Positions 1-9,341 of a stretch of 64,000 nt of DNA are shown in pieces. Under the pieces are notes generated by a model. It was not told where the DNA came from and did no database searches. It saw nothing but the letters and a program-made list of their open reading frames with translations. Positions within the stretch are counted from its first letter, which is position 1. Every line of letters starts with the position of its first letter. The DNA lies in assembly GCA_937891015.1 (NCBI GenBank), contig CALAPY010000061.1:50044-114043 (forward strand). Direction: 5' to 3'. The position numbers and the translations under genes are program-made. This DNA is from UBA2108 sp002713215. GTDB taxonomy: Bacteria > Bacteroidota > Bacteroidia > Flavobacteriales_G > Salibacteraceae.

Positions 1-2
1 GT

Positions 3-1109
3 AAGCTCTACACAAGAAGTAAAAAGAGAGGGAACTTAAAGCGCATACTGGACATTTTGGTGGCCTTTGGATCTACCGAAGATATTCTTATTGATGCTCA
101 CCCGCACATTGGCACCAACAAGTTGCCTAAGATTATTGCCAGCATGAGGAAAACTATTCTGCAATCGGGGGGTGAGTTTCATTTTGAAACGCGAATAGAA
201 GATTTGGAAATTAGATCAGGTAAGGTTGTTTCTGTGATAGACCAGAACCAAAATAAATTTGAGGCAGAAGCAACTGTATTGGCAACCGGGCATTCGGCAC
301 GGGATATATACTATTTGTTAGACCGTAAAGGGCTTTCGTTAGAAGCCAAGTCCTTTGCCATGGGTGTTCGAATTGAACATCCTCAGCCCCTCATAGATTC
401 TATTCAATATCATTGTGGTCCGCAGCGAGAGAGGCATTTGCCTTCTGCCTCGTACTCATTGGTACACCAGGTTAAAGACCGTGGAGTGTATTCTTTTTGC
501 ATGTGTCCAGGTGGTTTTGTGGTGCCTGCGGCAACCACATCGGGTGAAGTAGTTGTTAACGGTATGAGTACTTCAACCCGGGATTCGAGGTATGCCAATT
601 CGGGTATGGTGGTTGCCATAGACATAGAGGACCTCAGGCTCAAGAAGAAATACGGGGTTTTTGCAGGCCTTGAATATCAAAAACAACTGGAACAACTGGC
701 CTGGGAACAAGGGGGCAAAACGCAAACGGCTCCGGCCCAGCGTATGGTTGATTTTGTGAATGGAAAACACAGCACAATGCTAAATGGCTGTTCCTACATT
801 CCCGGAATAACGTCATCGGACCTGCACGACTGGCTTCCCGATCACATTGGAAAAAGGCTAAAACATGCTTTCAGGGCTTTTGGTAAAAAGATGAAAGGAT
901 ACTATACCAACGAAGCTCAACTATTGGGTGTGGAATCGAGAACCTCTTCACCGGTTCGAATTCCCAGGGATAACAAGACGCTTCAGCATCCCGATTGCGA
1001 AGGGTTGTTTCCCAGTGGGGAAGGTGGTGGCTATGCCGGGGGTATCGTTTCAGCGGCCATGGATGGGGAGCGATGTGCTGAGGCGGTTGTAAGTTATTTA
1101 GAAGTTTAG
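3..1109 (+). CDS. FAD-dependent dehydrogenase (COG2509-like), 5' truncated by window edge
   Basis: The frame is open from base 3 with no start, so the gene begins before the window; the first internal Met at 57 is not the true start. The reading before it (KLYTRSKKRG) fits the family. The visible part contains GTNKLP, a TGHSARD segment typical of the second half of the FAD-binding fold, and a C-terminal SGEGGGYAGGI glycine-rich segment that closes the FAD site. These are hallmarks of the uncharacterised FAD-dependent dehydrogenase family COG2509. The substrate of this family is not known. The FAD-binding N-terminal GxGxxG is outside the window. Family assignment is strong; function is not. 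Confidence 0.85.
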   Translation, partial: KLYTRSKKRGNLKRILDILVAFGSTEDILIDAHPHIGTNKLPKIIASMRKTILQSGGEFHFETRIEDLEIRSGKVVSVIDQNQNKFEAEATVLATGHSARDIYYLLDRKGLSLEAKSFAMGVRIEHPQPLIDSIQYHCGPQRERHLPSASYSLVHQVKDRGVYSFCMCPGGFVVPAATTSGEVVVNGMSTSTRDSRYANSGMVVAIDIEDLRLKKKYGVFAGLEYQKQLEQLAWEQGGKTQTAPAQRMVDFVNGKHSTMLNGCSYIPGITSSDLHDWLPDHIGKRLKHAFRAFGKKMKGYYTNEAQLLGVESRTSSPVRIPRDNKTLQHPDCEGLFPSGEGGGYAGGIVSAAMDGERCAEAVVSYLEV

Positions 1110-1217
1110 CCCACCTTTTTCGATCTAAAACCTTAAAAAACTCTCCTGTTTTCTTGAAAACTTTTCTTATTACCTGAGTAACCGATGCTGTATTTTCGTC
1201 AGCAAACAAAGACCCCC

Positions 1218-2276
1218 ATGATTGAAATTTCAGAAGCCCAATTGGCACAACTTTCTGTACACACGGTTGGCAATAAATCGAAGGAAGAAGGGTATACTTC
1301 ATCGGCAGGATTGTATGAATTGGATGACGAATTAGAGAACATCCTGTTTGGTTATTTTCTTAGGCCTTTTAAGGGAGATGAAACCTATAAGCTGAGTCAT
1401 GATTCCGATCTAAACCTAAACGAGATTTATTCCTATTGCAAGGTGATGTTTCAGGAGCCGGAGAAATTTCATTTGTATAGCGTCAATATTCTAAAACATT
1501 TATACAACCAAAGCGAACACCCCCACATAAAAAGGGGAGAGGTATACATTGTTCACTTTCGGGATATTATTTTGGAGGGTGAGCCCGTGGAAGCCATCGG
1601 AATTTTTAAATCGGAGAAGAAAGACATTTTTTTACGAGCGAGGGATAAAAAGAACTTTGTGATGCTCGATGTGGAGCAGGGTATCGACGTTAAAAAACTG
1701 GACAAGGGATGTTTGATTTTTAATACGGAAGAAGAAAGTGGATATAGGGTTATGGTAGTAGACCAAAACAACTACGACACCCACTACTGGATGGATCACT
1801 TCCTAGGAGTTAAGCCCGATAAAAATGAAGTCTTCTTGACCTCGAATGTCATTAATCTGTGTAAGGACTTTTCTAAGAAGGTAGTGGCTGTAGAAGACAA
1901 TGCCCAGGAGGAGGCTTTATTTATGGCCAAGTCGGTAGACTATTTTCAAAAAAATGAGCAGTTTGATGTGGAAACCTTTGCCGAAACGGTAATAGGGGGT
2001 GAGGAAGCACCAGCTCGGGTGGCACAGTTTCAGGACTTTAAAAATGTTTACGAAAAGGAACGCGAATTAGAACCGATGGACGACTTTGAAATTGTTCCGC
2101 AGACCGTTGTTAAAGAGAAACGAAAGATTAAAAACTCAATTGATCTCGACACCAACATTCAGATAAAAATGAACTTCAATGACCTGGAGTCGGGAAAGCG
2201 ATTTATTGAGCGTGGATACGACCCAGCTAAGGAAATGTACTATTACAAGGTATACTTCAACCATGAAAAAAAATAA
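1218..2276 (+). CDS. 37-kDa nucleoid-associated protein (NdpA/YejK family)
   Basis: Starts with MIEISEAQLAQLSVHTVGNK and continues with ELDDE and YFLRPFK, the pattern of the nucleoid-associated protein family (NA37). Family members bind DNA in the nucleoid; the precise role in Bacteroidota is unclear. An in-frame ATG at 1185 would add eleven residues, but a near-consensus -7 element (TATTTTCG, 1191-1198) lies inside that extension, so the ATG at 1218 is chosen. The 3' end overlaps the next gene by 14 bases, suggesting co-transcription. Confidence 0.85.
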   Translation: MIEISEAQLAQLSVHTVGNKSKEEGYTSSAGLYELDDELENILFGYFLRPFKGDETYKLSHDSDLNLNEIYSYCKVMFQEPEKFHLYSVNILKHLYNQSEHPHIKRGEVYIVHFRDIILEGEPVEAIGIFKSEKKDIFLRARDKKNFVMLDVEQGIDVKKLDKGCLIFNTEEESGYRVMVVDQNNYDTHYWMDHFLGVKPDKNEVFLTSNVINLCKDFSKKVVAVEDNAQEEALFMAKSVDYFQKNEQFDVETFAETVIGGEEAPARVAQFQDFKNVYEKERELEPMDDFEIVPQTVVKEKRKIKNSIDLDTNIQIKMNFNDLESGKRFIERGYDPAKEMYYYKVYFNHEKK

Positions 2277-2763
2277 GGAGTTTACCGAGGTTCAGCGTTT
2301 CAATAACCCGGTATTAGTTGCCGGACTGGCACTTGTTGGGTTTTACCTCCTGAGTGACTTTATGAACGTATTTTACCAATCGGATTTGCCCCAGCAAAAA
2401 GCTTTAGAAAGTATAATTGCGTTTTCAATTTTTGCCCTTATTGCCAGTTTATTTCTGCTGATGAAAATGAAAACCCGGATAAACGATAAGGGAATTGCCA
2501 TTCGGTTCTATCCCTTCCATAGCAAGTTTGTGCTGTACCACTGGAAAGACATTGTCTCGGTTGAGGTACGCCAATACAAACCACTTAAAGAATTTGGTGG
2601 GTGGGGAGTTCGCATAGGCTTTAAAAATGCCAGAGCGTTTAGCACACGTGGAAACCGGGGTATTCAGATGAAACTGAAAAACGGCCAGATTAGGTTAATA
2701 GGAACCCAAAAAGAAGAAGAGGTCGCCCAGATAATTGCTCAATTCCAGAGCAAAAAGAACTAG
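2263..2763 (+). CDS. Small two-helix membrane protein, PH-domain-like
   Basis: The start chosen is the ATG at 2263 (MKKNKEFTEV), overlapping the nucleoid-associated protein gene by 14 bases; a longer frame from 2179 would be buried in that gene. Two hydrophobic segments (about residues 17-35 and 48-66) are followed by a soluble domain with an F-x-P-F/VEVR/GWGVRIG pattern like bacterial PH-type or YdbS-like domains. Function unknown. It meets the next gene tail-to-tail, the two stop codons sharing a CTAG palindrome at 2760-2763. Confidence 0.7.
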   Translation: MKKNKEFTEVQRFNNPVLVAGLALVGFYLLSDFMNVFYQSDLPQQKALESIIAFSIFALIASLFLLMKMKTRINDKGIAIRFYPFHSKFVLYHWKDIVSVEVRQYKPLKEFGGWGVRIGFKNARAFSTRGNRGIQMKLKNGQIRLIGTQKEEEVAQIIAQFQSKKN

Positions 2764-3278
2764 TGCAAATCAAAAGTTTTTACGTAGTCTCTGTGCTTAT
2801 CGGTGGAGTGACATCCGGTACAACCTGCACCTTTTAGTGAGGCTCTGTATATTTCATTTCCACTAGGGCCATATTCTACCCATACCCATCCACTGGCTAC
2901 ATTGGGATCACTCGCTTTCTTTTGCATTACTGCATAAATCGCAAGGCTACCCCCTTTGTATATGTCTTTTACTATAATTGAGTTTTCTGGAAATTGACTG
3001 CCAGCTGGTAGGGCACCTGAAGTATCTAAAGCAGCCTGTGCAATTGAATTAAATCGTAGTTTAAAACTACCGTGTGGACTTGGAGCTTTACCCGATAACA
3101 GCTTGCCACCATCAAAATAGGTATAACCAGAATCACTTTTAATTTGGTCGTATAAACCGGCTACTGCAGGCGTTGAAGGAGTTGTATCAGGTTCGTCTTC
3201 GTCCTTTTTACATGCAGAGATTATAATTAATGAAACTAACGCCAGTGTGCTAATTTTAAATAGATTTTTCATTGTCAA
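2760..3278 (-). CDS. Cytochrome P460-family lipoprotein with one CxxCH haem site
   Basis: A lipoprotein signal (hydrophobic stretch then SACKKDEDEP) places it on the periplasmic side of a membrane. The mature domain carries YDQIKSD, GKLLSGKAPSPHG, a WVWVEYG segment and a C-terminal CTGCH haem-c attachment motif, all as in cytochrome P460-like proteins. P460 enzymes oxidise hydroxylamine in nitrifiers, but many Bacteroidota members have no known substrate, so only haem binding is inferred. Either Met1 or Met3 could start translation. A consensus -7 element lies just upstream at 3290-3297. Confidence 0.8.
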   Translation of the reverse strand: MTMKNLFKISTLALVSLIIISACKKDEDEPDTTPSTPAVAGLYDQIKSDSGYTYFDGGKLLSGKAPSPHGSFKLRFNSIAQAALDTSGALPAGSQFPENSIIVKDIYKGGSLAIYAVMQKKASDPNVASGWVWVEYGPSGNEIYRASLKGAGCTGCHSTDKHRDYVKTFDLH

Positions 3279-3289
3279 CTTATTTTTGG

Positions 3290-3297
3290 CAAATGTA
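3290..3297 (-). promoter_or_regulatory. Bacteroidota -7 promoter element for the P460 lipoprotein
   Basis: Reads TACATTTG on the minus strand, an exact match to TAnnTTTG, 12 bases before the first start codon. No clear -33 TTTG is seen. Confidence 0.5.
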
Positions 3298-3346
3298 TAT
3301 GGTGAGGTTAAGCTTGTGCTACTTTAAAAAGTCGGCTGACTTACCT

Positions 3347-4597
3347 TTAGGCTTTCTCCAGCTTAAAAACGGTTATTTCGGGCATAATACCGACTCTGCC
3401 AGGGAAGCCAATGAATCCAAAACCGCGGTTGACGTATAAATATTGATCTTTCTCCTGGTATAGCCCCGCCCATCGTGGGTATCGATATTGGACCGGACTC
3501 CACTTTATACCGGGTATTTCTACCCCAAACTGCATTCCATGGGTATGACCGGCCAAGGTTAGGTGTACATGACGTTGATGTTTTAGAACGACTTCATCCC
3601 AATGACTGGGGTCATGTGAAAGGAGAATGGTAAACGGCGATTTTTCCGTTCCTTCCAATGCTTTATCTAGATCACCCTCCTGAGGAAATGGGGGTAGCCC
3701 CCAGTTTTCTACACCAACGATACTCATTTGTTCACCGTCCTTTTCAATAATCCGGTTTGAGTTATTTAGGAGATCGAAGCCCAGCGTTTTATGATGGTCT
3801 TGCATCTCCTGCTGATCTGCAATATGATCTTCTTGCGTAGGCCAATTGCGATAGATACCATAATCGTGATTCCCTTTTGTACTAATTACACCATGAGGTG
3901 CATCCAACTGCTTAAAAATATCCAGAAACGGAACGATTTCCCTGGACTGCGAATTGACCAGGTCTCCCGTGAAGGCTATGAGATCAGCCTTTTGATCATT
4001 AACCATTCGCACACCTTTGAGTACGGACTCCTTGCTATCAAAACTTCCCGAATGAATGTCCGAAATCTGTGCAATTTTAAACCCGTTGAATGCATCAGGA
4101 AGGTCTGGAAATTTTAAAACCACATTGCGAACCTGGTAATTGTATTTACCAAAGGTGATCCCATACAGCATAGAAACAAACGGAAGTCCGGCTACTACCG
4201 TGCTCGTGGTTTGCACAAATTTCCGTCTTCCTGCATTGAACTTAGCTGTACTTTCTGATTTCCCGGTTAGTTTACCGAAGGCAAATATGGGAATGCCAAT
4301 TATAGAATCTGCAAGCAGCAAAATGGCAAAAATCAGGTTGCTAACCAGCAGTGCAAATGAAAATCCAACAAACCAGTTGATGATGAATTTGGGAATATTT
4401 GTTGGGATTTGAAACCTTAGCAACACCAGCAAGATTCCAACTATGATTAAGCCAACGTTTACCCAAAACACGCCTTTAACAACCTTCCAGCTTTTCCGAT
4501 GACTAAACCATTGTTTCAGCTTAACATAAATAAGCGCAACGATGAATAAATAAATAATGGCAATTACGATCGGAATCATCATTCTACCGTGAATCAT
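3347..4597 (-). CDS. Membrane-anchored metallophosphoesterase (YkuE-like)
   Basis: An N-terminal third with about four hydrophobic helices is followed by a calcineurin-like phosphoesterase domain. The metal-site motifs appear in order: QISDIHSG (DxH), FTGDLVN (GD), KGNHDYG (GNHD), LLSHDPSHW and LAGHTHGMQ (GHTH). This is the arrangement of YkuE-type phosphoesterases with the active domain outside the inner membrane. All metal ligands look intact. Substrate cannot be deduced; some relatives act on UDP-diacylglucosamine-like or other phosphodiesters. The gene stands alone on the minus strand. Confidence 0.9.
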   Translation of the reverse strand: MIHGRMMIPIVIAIIYLFIVALIYVKLKQWFSHRKSWKVVKGVFWVNVGLIIVGILLVLLRFQIPTNIPKFIINWFVGFSFALLVSNLIFAILLLADSIIGIPIFAFGKLTGKSESTAKFNAGRRKFVQTTSTVVAGLPFVSMLYGITFGKYNYQVRNVVLKFPDLPDAFNGFKIAQISDIHSGSFDSKESVLKGVRMVNDQKADLIAFTGDLVNSQSREIVPFLDIFKQLDAPHGVISTKGNHDYGIYRNWPTQEDHIADQQEMQDHHKTLGFDLLNNSNRIIEKDGEQMSIVGVENWGLPPFPQEGDLDKALEGTEKSPFTILLSHDPSHWDEVVLKHQRHVHLTLAGHTHGMQFGVEIPGIKWSPVQYRYPRWAGLYQEKDQYLYVNRGFGFIGFPGRVGIMPEITVFKLEKA

Positions 4598-4723
4598 AGC
4601 ACAAAAGTGAGCTAAATGATTGAGGGTGAGTTGTTAGAAAATGTTAGGAGTGACGATCAAATGGAAAATAAACCATCTGAATTTAGAAATGAATAATATT
4701 GTTAGACTGTAAATTGAAATTCG

Positions 4724-5581
4724 ATGCATTTATTGCTTCAACCTGGAGTTAAACTAGGCTTAGCTTTTTTACTATTTTTTGTAAATATACATTTATCCGC
4801 GCAGGACTTTAATGATGAAATAGAGACTAAAGATCATGTTATAATACCATGTAAAATAACCTTGGTCAATAACCTCAATATATTTTATAAATACAAAAAG
4901 GGAAAAAAAACAAAGACAGCATACATTCCAAAGGAACAGGTATTGAGATACGATGGTCTTGAACTGGAATCGGTGACTTTAAGTCTATCCAACTCTAAAA
5001 TGTATTCTAAATGCGATACTTGTGAAAATTGGTTTTCGGCTCATGTAGATAACTCACCAGATAGTAATAAAAGAGCATATAACGATCTTACTGTCAGATT
5101 TCTTAAGGCTGACACTACGTTAATAGAATCTATTTCATGGACAGGGCAGTATGGAGTCAGGAAATTTGGCTCATGTGATGTTAATGAAGCTTATTGGAAC
5201 GGTAGAAAATACTTTACGGTTTATTTGGATTTAAGATACGAGCCAAATTTACTTAGGAGATATAGCTGTAATCATTTTCTGGGATACTATGTCATTAAAG
5301 GTGATATTTCATTGATTAAGTATGCCTCTTCCTATTTAACTAACCAATATAGAAATCATGGTATACCTATGGCGACTAATGAAGTTGAAAAGACCAACCG
5401 AGAATACTGCATAGAAATTGATTCGGTAAGAATAAAAATTCCAAGGAAAGATGATCAATTTAGGGCTGCAATAAAAGAATTGTTTCACCATGATGACTTT
5501 TTGATTCATGGCCTGGAGAAGTATCAGTGGACCTACGATGATATTGAACGCATTGTTAAACTTTACATTGATAGTTTATAA
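4724..5581 (+). CDS. Secreted hypothetical protein
   Basis: The N-terminus is a signal peptide (hydrophobic LGLAFLLFFVNIHLSA then QD). The mature part has a short basic stretch (YKYKKGKKTKTAY), a CDTC pair and no motif I recognise. The gene is visibly AT-richer than its neighbours, which could mean recent acquisition. It stands alone and lies tail-to-tail with the isoprenoid-fold gene. An export role or envelope location is inferred from the signal peptide only. Confidence 0.6.
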   Translation: MHLLLQPGVKLGLAFLLFFVNIHLSAQDFNDEIETKDHVIIPCKITLVNNLNIFYKYKKGKKTKTAYIPKEQVLRYDGLELESVTLSLSNSKMYSKCDTCENWFSAHVDNSPDSNKRAYNDLTVRFLKADTTLIESISWTGQYGVRKFGSCDVNEAYWNGRKYFTVYLDLRYEPNLLRRYSCNHFLGYYVIKGDISLIKYASSYLTNQYRNHGIPMATNEVEKTNREYCIEIDSVRIKIPRKDDQFRAAIKELFHHDDFLIHGLEKYQWTYDDIERIVKLYIDSL

Positions 5582-5596
5582 TTGGGCTACCAAGCA

Positions 5597-6604
5597 TTAT
5601 TCCTTAAAACGAAATTGTGGCATCAAATACAACCCCATCAATTTTAACTGATTACTCAATTTACCCATATCACAAATAAGGTCTTTTCTTGTACATTTTG
5701 ATACATCCAATTGTCCCCCCATTTGAGTTTCGAGCTGAAGGTATTGGCTTAGGCAAACTTTTCCCCTTAAATACAGGATTCGTGTAAAGCGTTCAAAGCG
5801 GGTTATAGCCTTTTCCTCAAAGTTGAGTTGAGTGAGTTTCACCTGGTATTGACTGATCCAGGAATCGTATGTTTTTTCCAACTCATCAATAGAGGGAGCT
5901 GTGGTCGAAAGGGTTTTTATGCCGTCCTGGTGGTCTTTGTAGAGATCGAAAATGTCATTTTCCAGCTGGCCAGCAGCCCCAATGTTATACAGCATCTCAT
6001 TCTCTACACTACCTGGTGGTTCATGGAATCCCGCCCGATAAAACTGAAGAAATATGCCGCCTTTTTCTCTCGTAATTTCTGCAATCCTCTCCTGGCTTAC
6101 ATCCTGTTGAACCTGCTCCAGACTGGCTACCTGTGCATAAAAACCTTTGACCAAGAGCTCTATAATTCTTTTTCTATTCCCAAGGGCCAGGGCTTTTATA
6201 TAAAACCTAAGGAATAACAATTCGAAAGAGGTTTTTGCCTGCGATTCCTTAGGGTCGTTAATCATTTCGAGCAAACAAGTCTGTTCAATTTCTTTTTCAT
6301 CAAACAGGTCATCGAACAAGCCGGTAAGGCCACCAAGATAGGTTTGTACCGTTCGTTCATCGCTGGTTAAAGCCTTTCCTCTAAGTATAGCGTAGCCCTC
6401 TCCTAAAATGGCTGGTACCGCATTTCCATAATAGGTTCTTATTTTTTGAATGTCCTTTTCGCCTATACTTCCATCGTTGGTTTTTAATGCCTCAGCAATA
6501 TCCAATTCAATGGTATGAGCCATAAATTCCTTTTGAACCCTAAAATTCTTTTTGTAGGTATTAATTAATTGAGGAAAAGCCAGTAACTCACTAAAAAAGC
6601 CCAT
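5597..6604 (-). CDS. Class I isoprenoid-synthase-fold enzyme
   Basis: An all-helical protein of 335 residues with two acidic motifs at the spacing expected of trans-isoprenyl/terpene synthases: FDDLFDE (D98, D99, D102) and ENDIFDLYKD (N216, D217, D220, D224). The second resembles the NSE/NDxxSxxKE metal motif of terpene synthases more than the second DDxxD of polyprenyl synthases. The same fold includes squalene and phytoene synthases. The substrate and product are unknown, and there is no adjacent carotenoid or hopanoid gene. I am confident of the fold class, not of the reaction. Confidence 0.7.
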   Translation of the reverse strand: MGFFSELLAFPQLINTYKKNFRVQKEFMAHTIELDIAEALKTNDGSIGEKDIQKIRTYYGNAVPAILGEGYAILRGKALTSDERTVQTYLGGLTGLFDDLFDEKEIEQTCLLEMINDPKESQAKTSFELLFLRFYIKALALGNRKRIIELLVKGFYAQVASLEQVQQDVSQERIAEITREKGGIFLQFYRAGFHEPPGSVENEMLYNIGAAGQLENDIFDLYKDHQDGIKTLSTTAPSIDELEKTYDSWISQYQVKLTQLNFEEKAITRFERFTRILYLRGKVCLSQYLQLETQMGGQLDVSKCTRKDLICDMGKLSNQLKLMGLYLMPQFRFKE

Positions 6605-6673
6605 GGATTAAAACAGGAAATTGTGCATTTAATTCACTCGAAAGTACTTAATTTTCTAAGCTCCACCTCTTTT

Positions 6674-8334
6674 TCAAACGTGCTTAAACAACCGCTTTTT
6701 TAATGTCCTCTCAAAAAAGGCATGCAATGGAAATATTATTCCACCAATCCCGGCATTAATTAACAATTTGTAGATAGGGTCTCCGCCGGTAACCGCCTCT
6801 ACATAGGGATCCGTAAAGACGAGTAGAAACTCAAATAATATGAGAAAGGGAAGAAATATAGATAGTTCGATCAACCACTTAGGCAATTGATACTTTCCAA
6901 TGAGAAAAACCAAACCGAAAAGAACAAAAACTCCAATGCTAATGCCTGAATATTCCAACCCGTTTCTTCTTTCTATCTTCAATTTTTCCGCTTGTTCTTT
7001 TTCTATCGTCTCACGTTGGTATTCCAGTTTAGCTTGCTCCCTACTGGTGGACTTTCGCATGGAAACCGATTTTAAACTATCGTCATAGAGCTTATACATT
7101 CTATGAAATTCAAGTGCTTTTAGTCCGTTTCCGACTTGCTCAAAGTACATGTATCTGAGTTCTGAAGCTCTGGCTAAGTGGTCCAACACCCCTAATTCCT
7201 GGGCATCTTGATACACTTGTAAATTTTTTGCATCAACTGAATCATAAACATTTTGTTCTAGTCGCATTTCAATGTCAAACTCCTCCAAGGTTAATTGGAC
7301 TGACCTGGATAAATTGGGCGCTTTATAAGATTGGGCTAAGTTCAGGTAATGGTTGGCAGAATCGATCATGTGTTGCCCTAAATAATATTCCCCTTTGAAA
7401 ACATAATTTCCTACCAAACTGGTAGCTACCTCCATCTTTTTGTTCAGGTTTATGCTCTTATCTATGTAATTGATTGTCAGGGAGTCTTGCCCTATTTTAC
7501 TCAACAGATAGCCTAACCTACTTTATACTATTCCCAGGCCATACTCATCAGAAACTTCCTTGCGAATTTGTTCTGATTTTTTGTAATTCTCCAGGGCCAA
7601 TTCATTAAACTCAAGGCCTTCATACAATCTTCCTATATTCAGTAAAACGGTTCCAACACCTCGTTTCATCTCTAAACTATCATACATCTGATACGATTGA
7701 TTATAATAGGACAGGCCGGTTTTAAAGTCTCCTTTGAGTTTATACATTCCACCAATGTTATTCAATGAATTGGCCGCATTTTCGTATTCACCGGCTGCAA
7801 GCTGACTATTTAACGACCATTTAAAATAAGCTATGGCGGTATCCAGTTCACCTTCATAGTATTTTAGCATTCCAATGTTGTTTACGTCAAGGCAAGAATA
7901 GACTCATTCTTGGCCTCTTTCGCATGTTGAATGGATAAGTCATAGTGGAAATAAGCCGAATCAATTATTTCCATATAATCGTATGACAATCCAATTAGGT
8001 TTTCGCAATTTGCGAGACCAGCTGTATCCTTAAACCTTAAATAATGCTGCCGTGCTCGTAAGCCATATGCTAGCCCTTCCTTAAAGTTTCCCAATTGTGT
8101 ATGGGTTGCTCCTAGGGTATGGAGTACTTTGGCAATACCTTAGTCTTCCAGATGAATCTGGTAGTATTCCATGATATAATTTAATATATGTAAAGCAGAG
8201 TCTGGCCGGTCATGAAATAGCTCTGATGCCTGTTCTAGCAATCCATTTGCCTCGGTTGAATCCAATTCATTGGAAAAAGAAGGGTATTGGCATGCAAAGA
8301 AAAGTAGGGCTAATAGAAATGTCCTTTTAAGCAT
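6674..8334 (-). pseudogene. Broken TPR / coiled-coil / membrane protein
   Basis: One ancestral gene is spread over four open pieces. It starts with a signal peptide (MLKRTFLLALLFFAC), then several tetratricopeptide-like units (for example YENAANSLNNIGGMYKLKGD), a charged coiled coil, and three or four C-terminal hydrophobic helices. A TAA interrupts it at 8140-8142 in the same frame as the following piece, one base is missing near 7880 (the frame changes where ALTY-NNIG should be read through), and a second in-frame TAA lies at 7523-7525. Such TPR proteins with membrane tails are common in Bacteroidota, often as regulators. Three lesions make sequencing error unlikely. Confidence 0.8.
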
Positions 8335-8532
8335 AATCGCAATTTTGGGAATAGGTTAAAACCTGTTTTATATGGAAGTAAAAATAATTTCTATTTGGCT
8401 GCTAGTCAACCCGAGCTAACTAAAAGTGTTTGGAACAATAAACTCAAATCCAAACAAGTGGCTCTAACCGAGGTCTGAGAACATTCTTGTTTTCAGCTTT
8501 TTGTACTTTTACTAAGTCCATTTATAAAAAGT

Positions 8533-8904
8533 ATGCTCGAGGAAATAAAGAATTCAAAAATTGATAAGATCAAACATCAGGTGGTGTGCCCGGTAGAACT
8601 TGCACTTAGAATTTTAGGAGGTAAATGGCGAGGCTCCATTCTCTACCAGCTTCGGCGGGGTCCGTTGCGGTTTAACGAACTCAAATACCATGTTCAGGAT
8701 GCAGTGGTAGACTATGACGATGCAGATAATTTCCTTTCCAATAAGGTACTAACCGAACACCTTACCGACCTTATGGAATTTGGACTGGTTAGGAAAGAAA
8801 CACCCAATGGACATTCTCATTATCAACTTACCGCTAGAGGGCTGTCAGTAATTCCTATTTTGCTTGATCTTTTTGAATGGGGAGAAACGAATTACCAGCA
8901 TTAA
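8533..8904 (+). CDS. HxlR-family winged-helix transcriptional regulator
   Basis: The 123-residue protein has the HxlR pattern: CPVELALRILGGKW, then LRFNELKYHV, LTEHLTDLMEFGLV and a beta-wing HSHYQLTARG. The family contains DNA-binding regulators that often respond to redox or electrophile stress; Cys19 (in VVCPVE) is at the position of the conserved sensing cysteine. An insertion of about ten acidic residues (VDYDDADNF) sits between helix 3 and the usual LS..L motif. It probably regulates itself or the small membrane protein downstream. Confidence 0.9.
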   Translation: MLEEIKNSKIDKIKHQVVCPVELALRILGGKWRGSILYQLRRGPLRFNELKYHVQDAVVDYDDADNFLSNKVLTEHLTDLMEFGLVRKETPNGHSHYQLTARGLSVIPILLDLFEWGETNYQH

Positions 8905-8913
8905 TCGGATTGG

Positions 8914-8937
8914 GGTTACCAACTGGTAACCACTTTT
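8914..8937 (+). terminator. Rho-independent terminator after the HxlR gene
   Basis: Seven-base stem GGTTACC/GGTAACC with loop AACT, followed closely by a run of six T (AC then TTTTTT), starting 10 bases after the stop codon. Confidence 0.7.
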
Positions 8938-8990
8938 TTAATTCCATTACTCAACTTTGTAACAAGTAAACATTTCAAATTAAACGGGTT

Positions 8991-9266
8991 ATGAAAAATA
9001 AATGGATAGCAGCGGTACTTAACTTCTTTTTTATGGGATTGGGATATCTCTATAACGGTAAAAGAACAGTGCTTGGAATATTACTTACAATTGGAGCGCT
9101 TCTACTTACTTACCTGGAGCAGTTCTACACTTTTGCAGATGGTAACACGCTTCAGGGGCACGATGGTTCCGCTTTTGCATTGATGGCCGGAGCTGTTTTT
9201 ATTGTCAATACCGGGTTAGCCATGGACGGCTACCAGGAAGCCCAGTCAATCAATAACTCAAAATAG
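8991..9266 (+). CDS. Small membrane protein, two or three helices
   Basis: A 91-residue protein with a short N-terminal helix (AAVLNFFFMGLGYLYNG), a second hydrophobic segment (TVLGILLTIGALLLTYLEQF) and a third (SAFALMAGAVFIVNTGLAMDGY). The N-terminal pattern of a helix ending in GLGYLYNGK resembles TM2-type small membrane proteins. Function unknown. The terminator between it and the HxlR gene suggests its own transcription. Confidence 0.65.
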   Translation: MKNKWIAAVLNFFFMGLGYLYNGKRTVLGILLTIGALLLTYLEQFYTFADGNTLQGHDGSAFALMAGAVFIVNTGLAMDGYQEAQSINNSK

Positions 9267-9341
9267 TATTGTTTGACGGTGATTGGTTCGGGGATTAAGA
9301 GAAAGTTTTTCTTTTTAAGGCTACAATTAAAATAATTGCCA

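Noticed and set aside
871..1302. Minus-strand frame of 143 codons
   Set aside because: Lies opposite the end of the FAD dehydrogenase and the start of the nucleoid-associated gene; its residues have no protein-like pattern.
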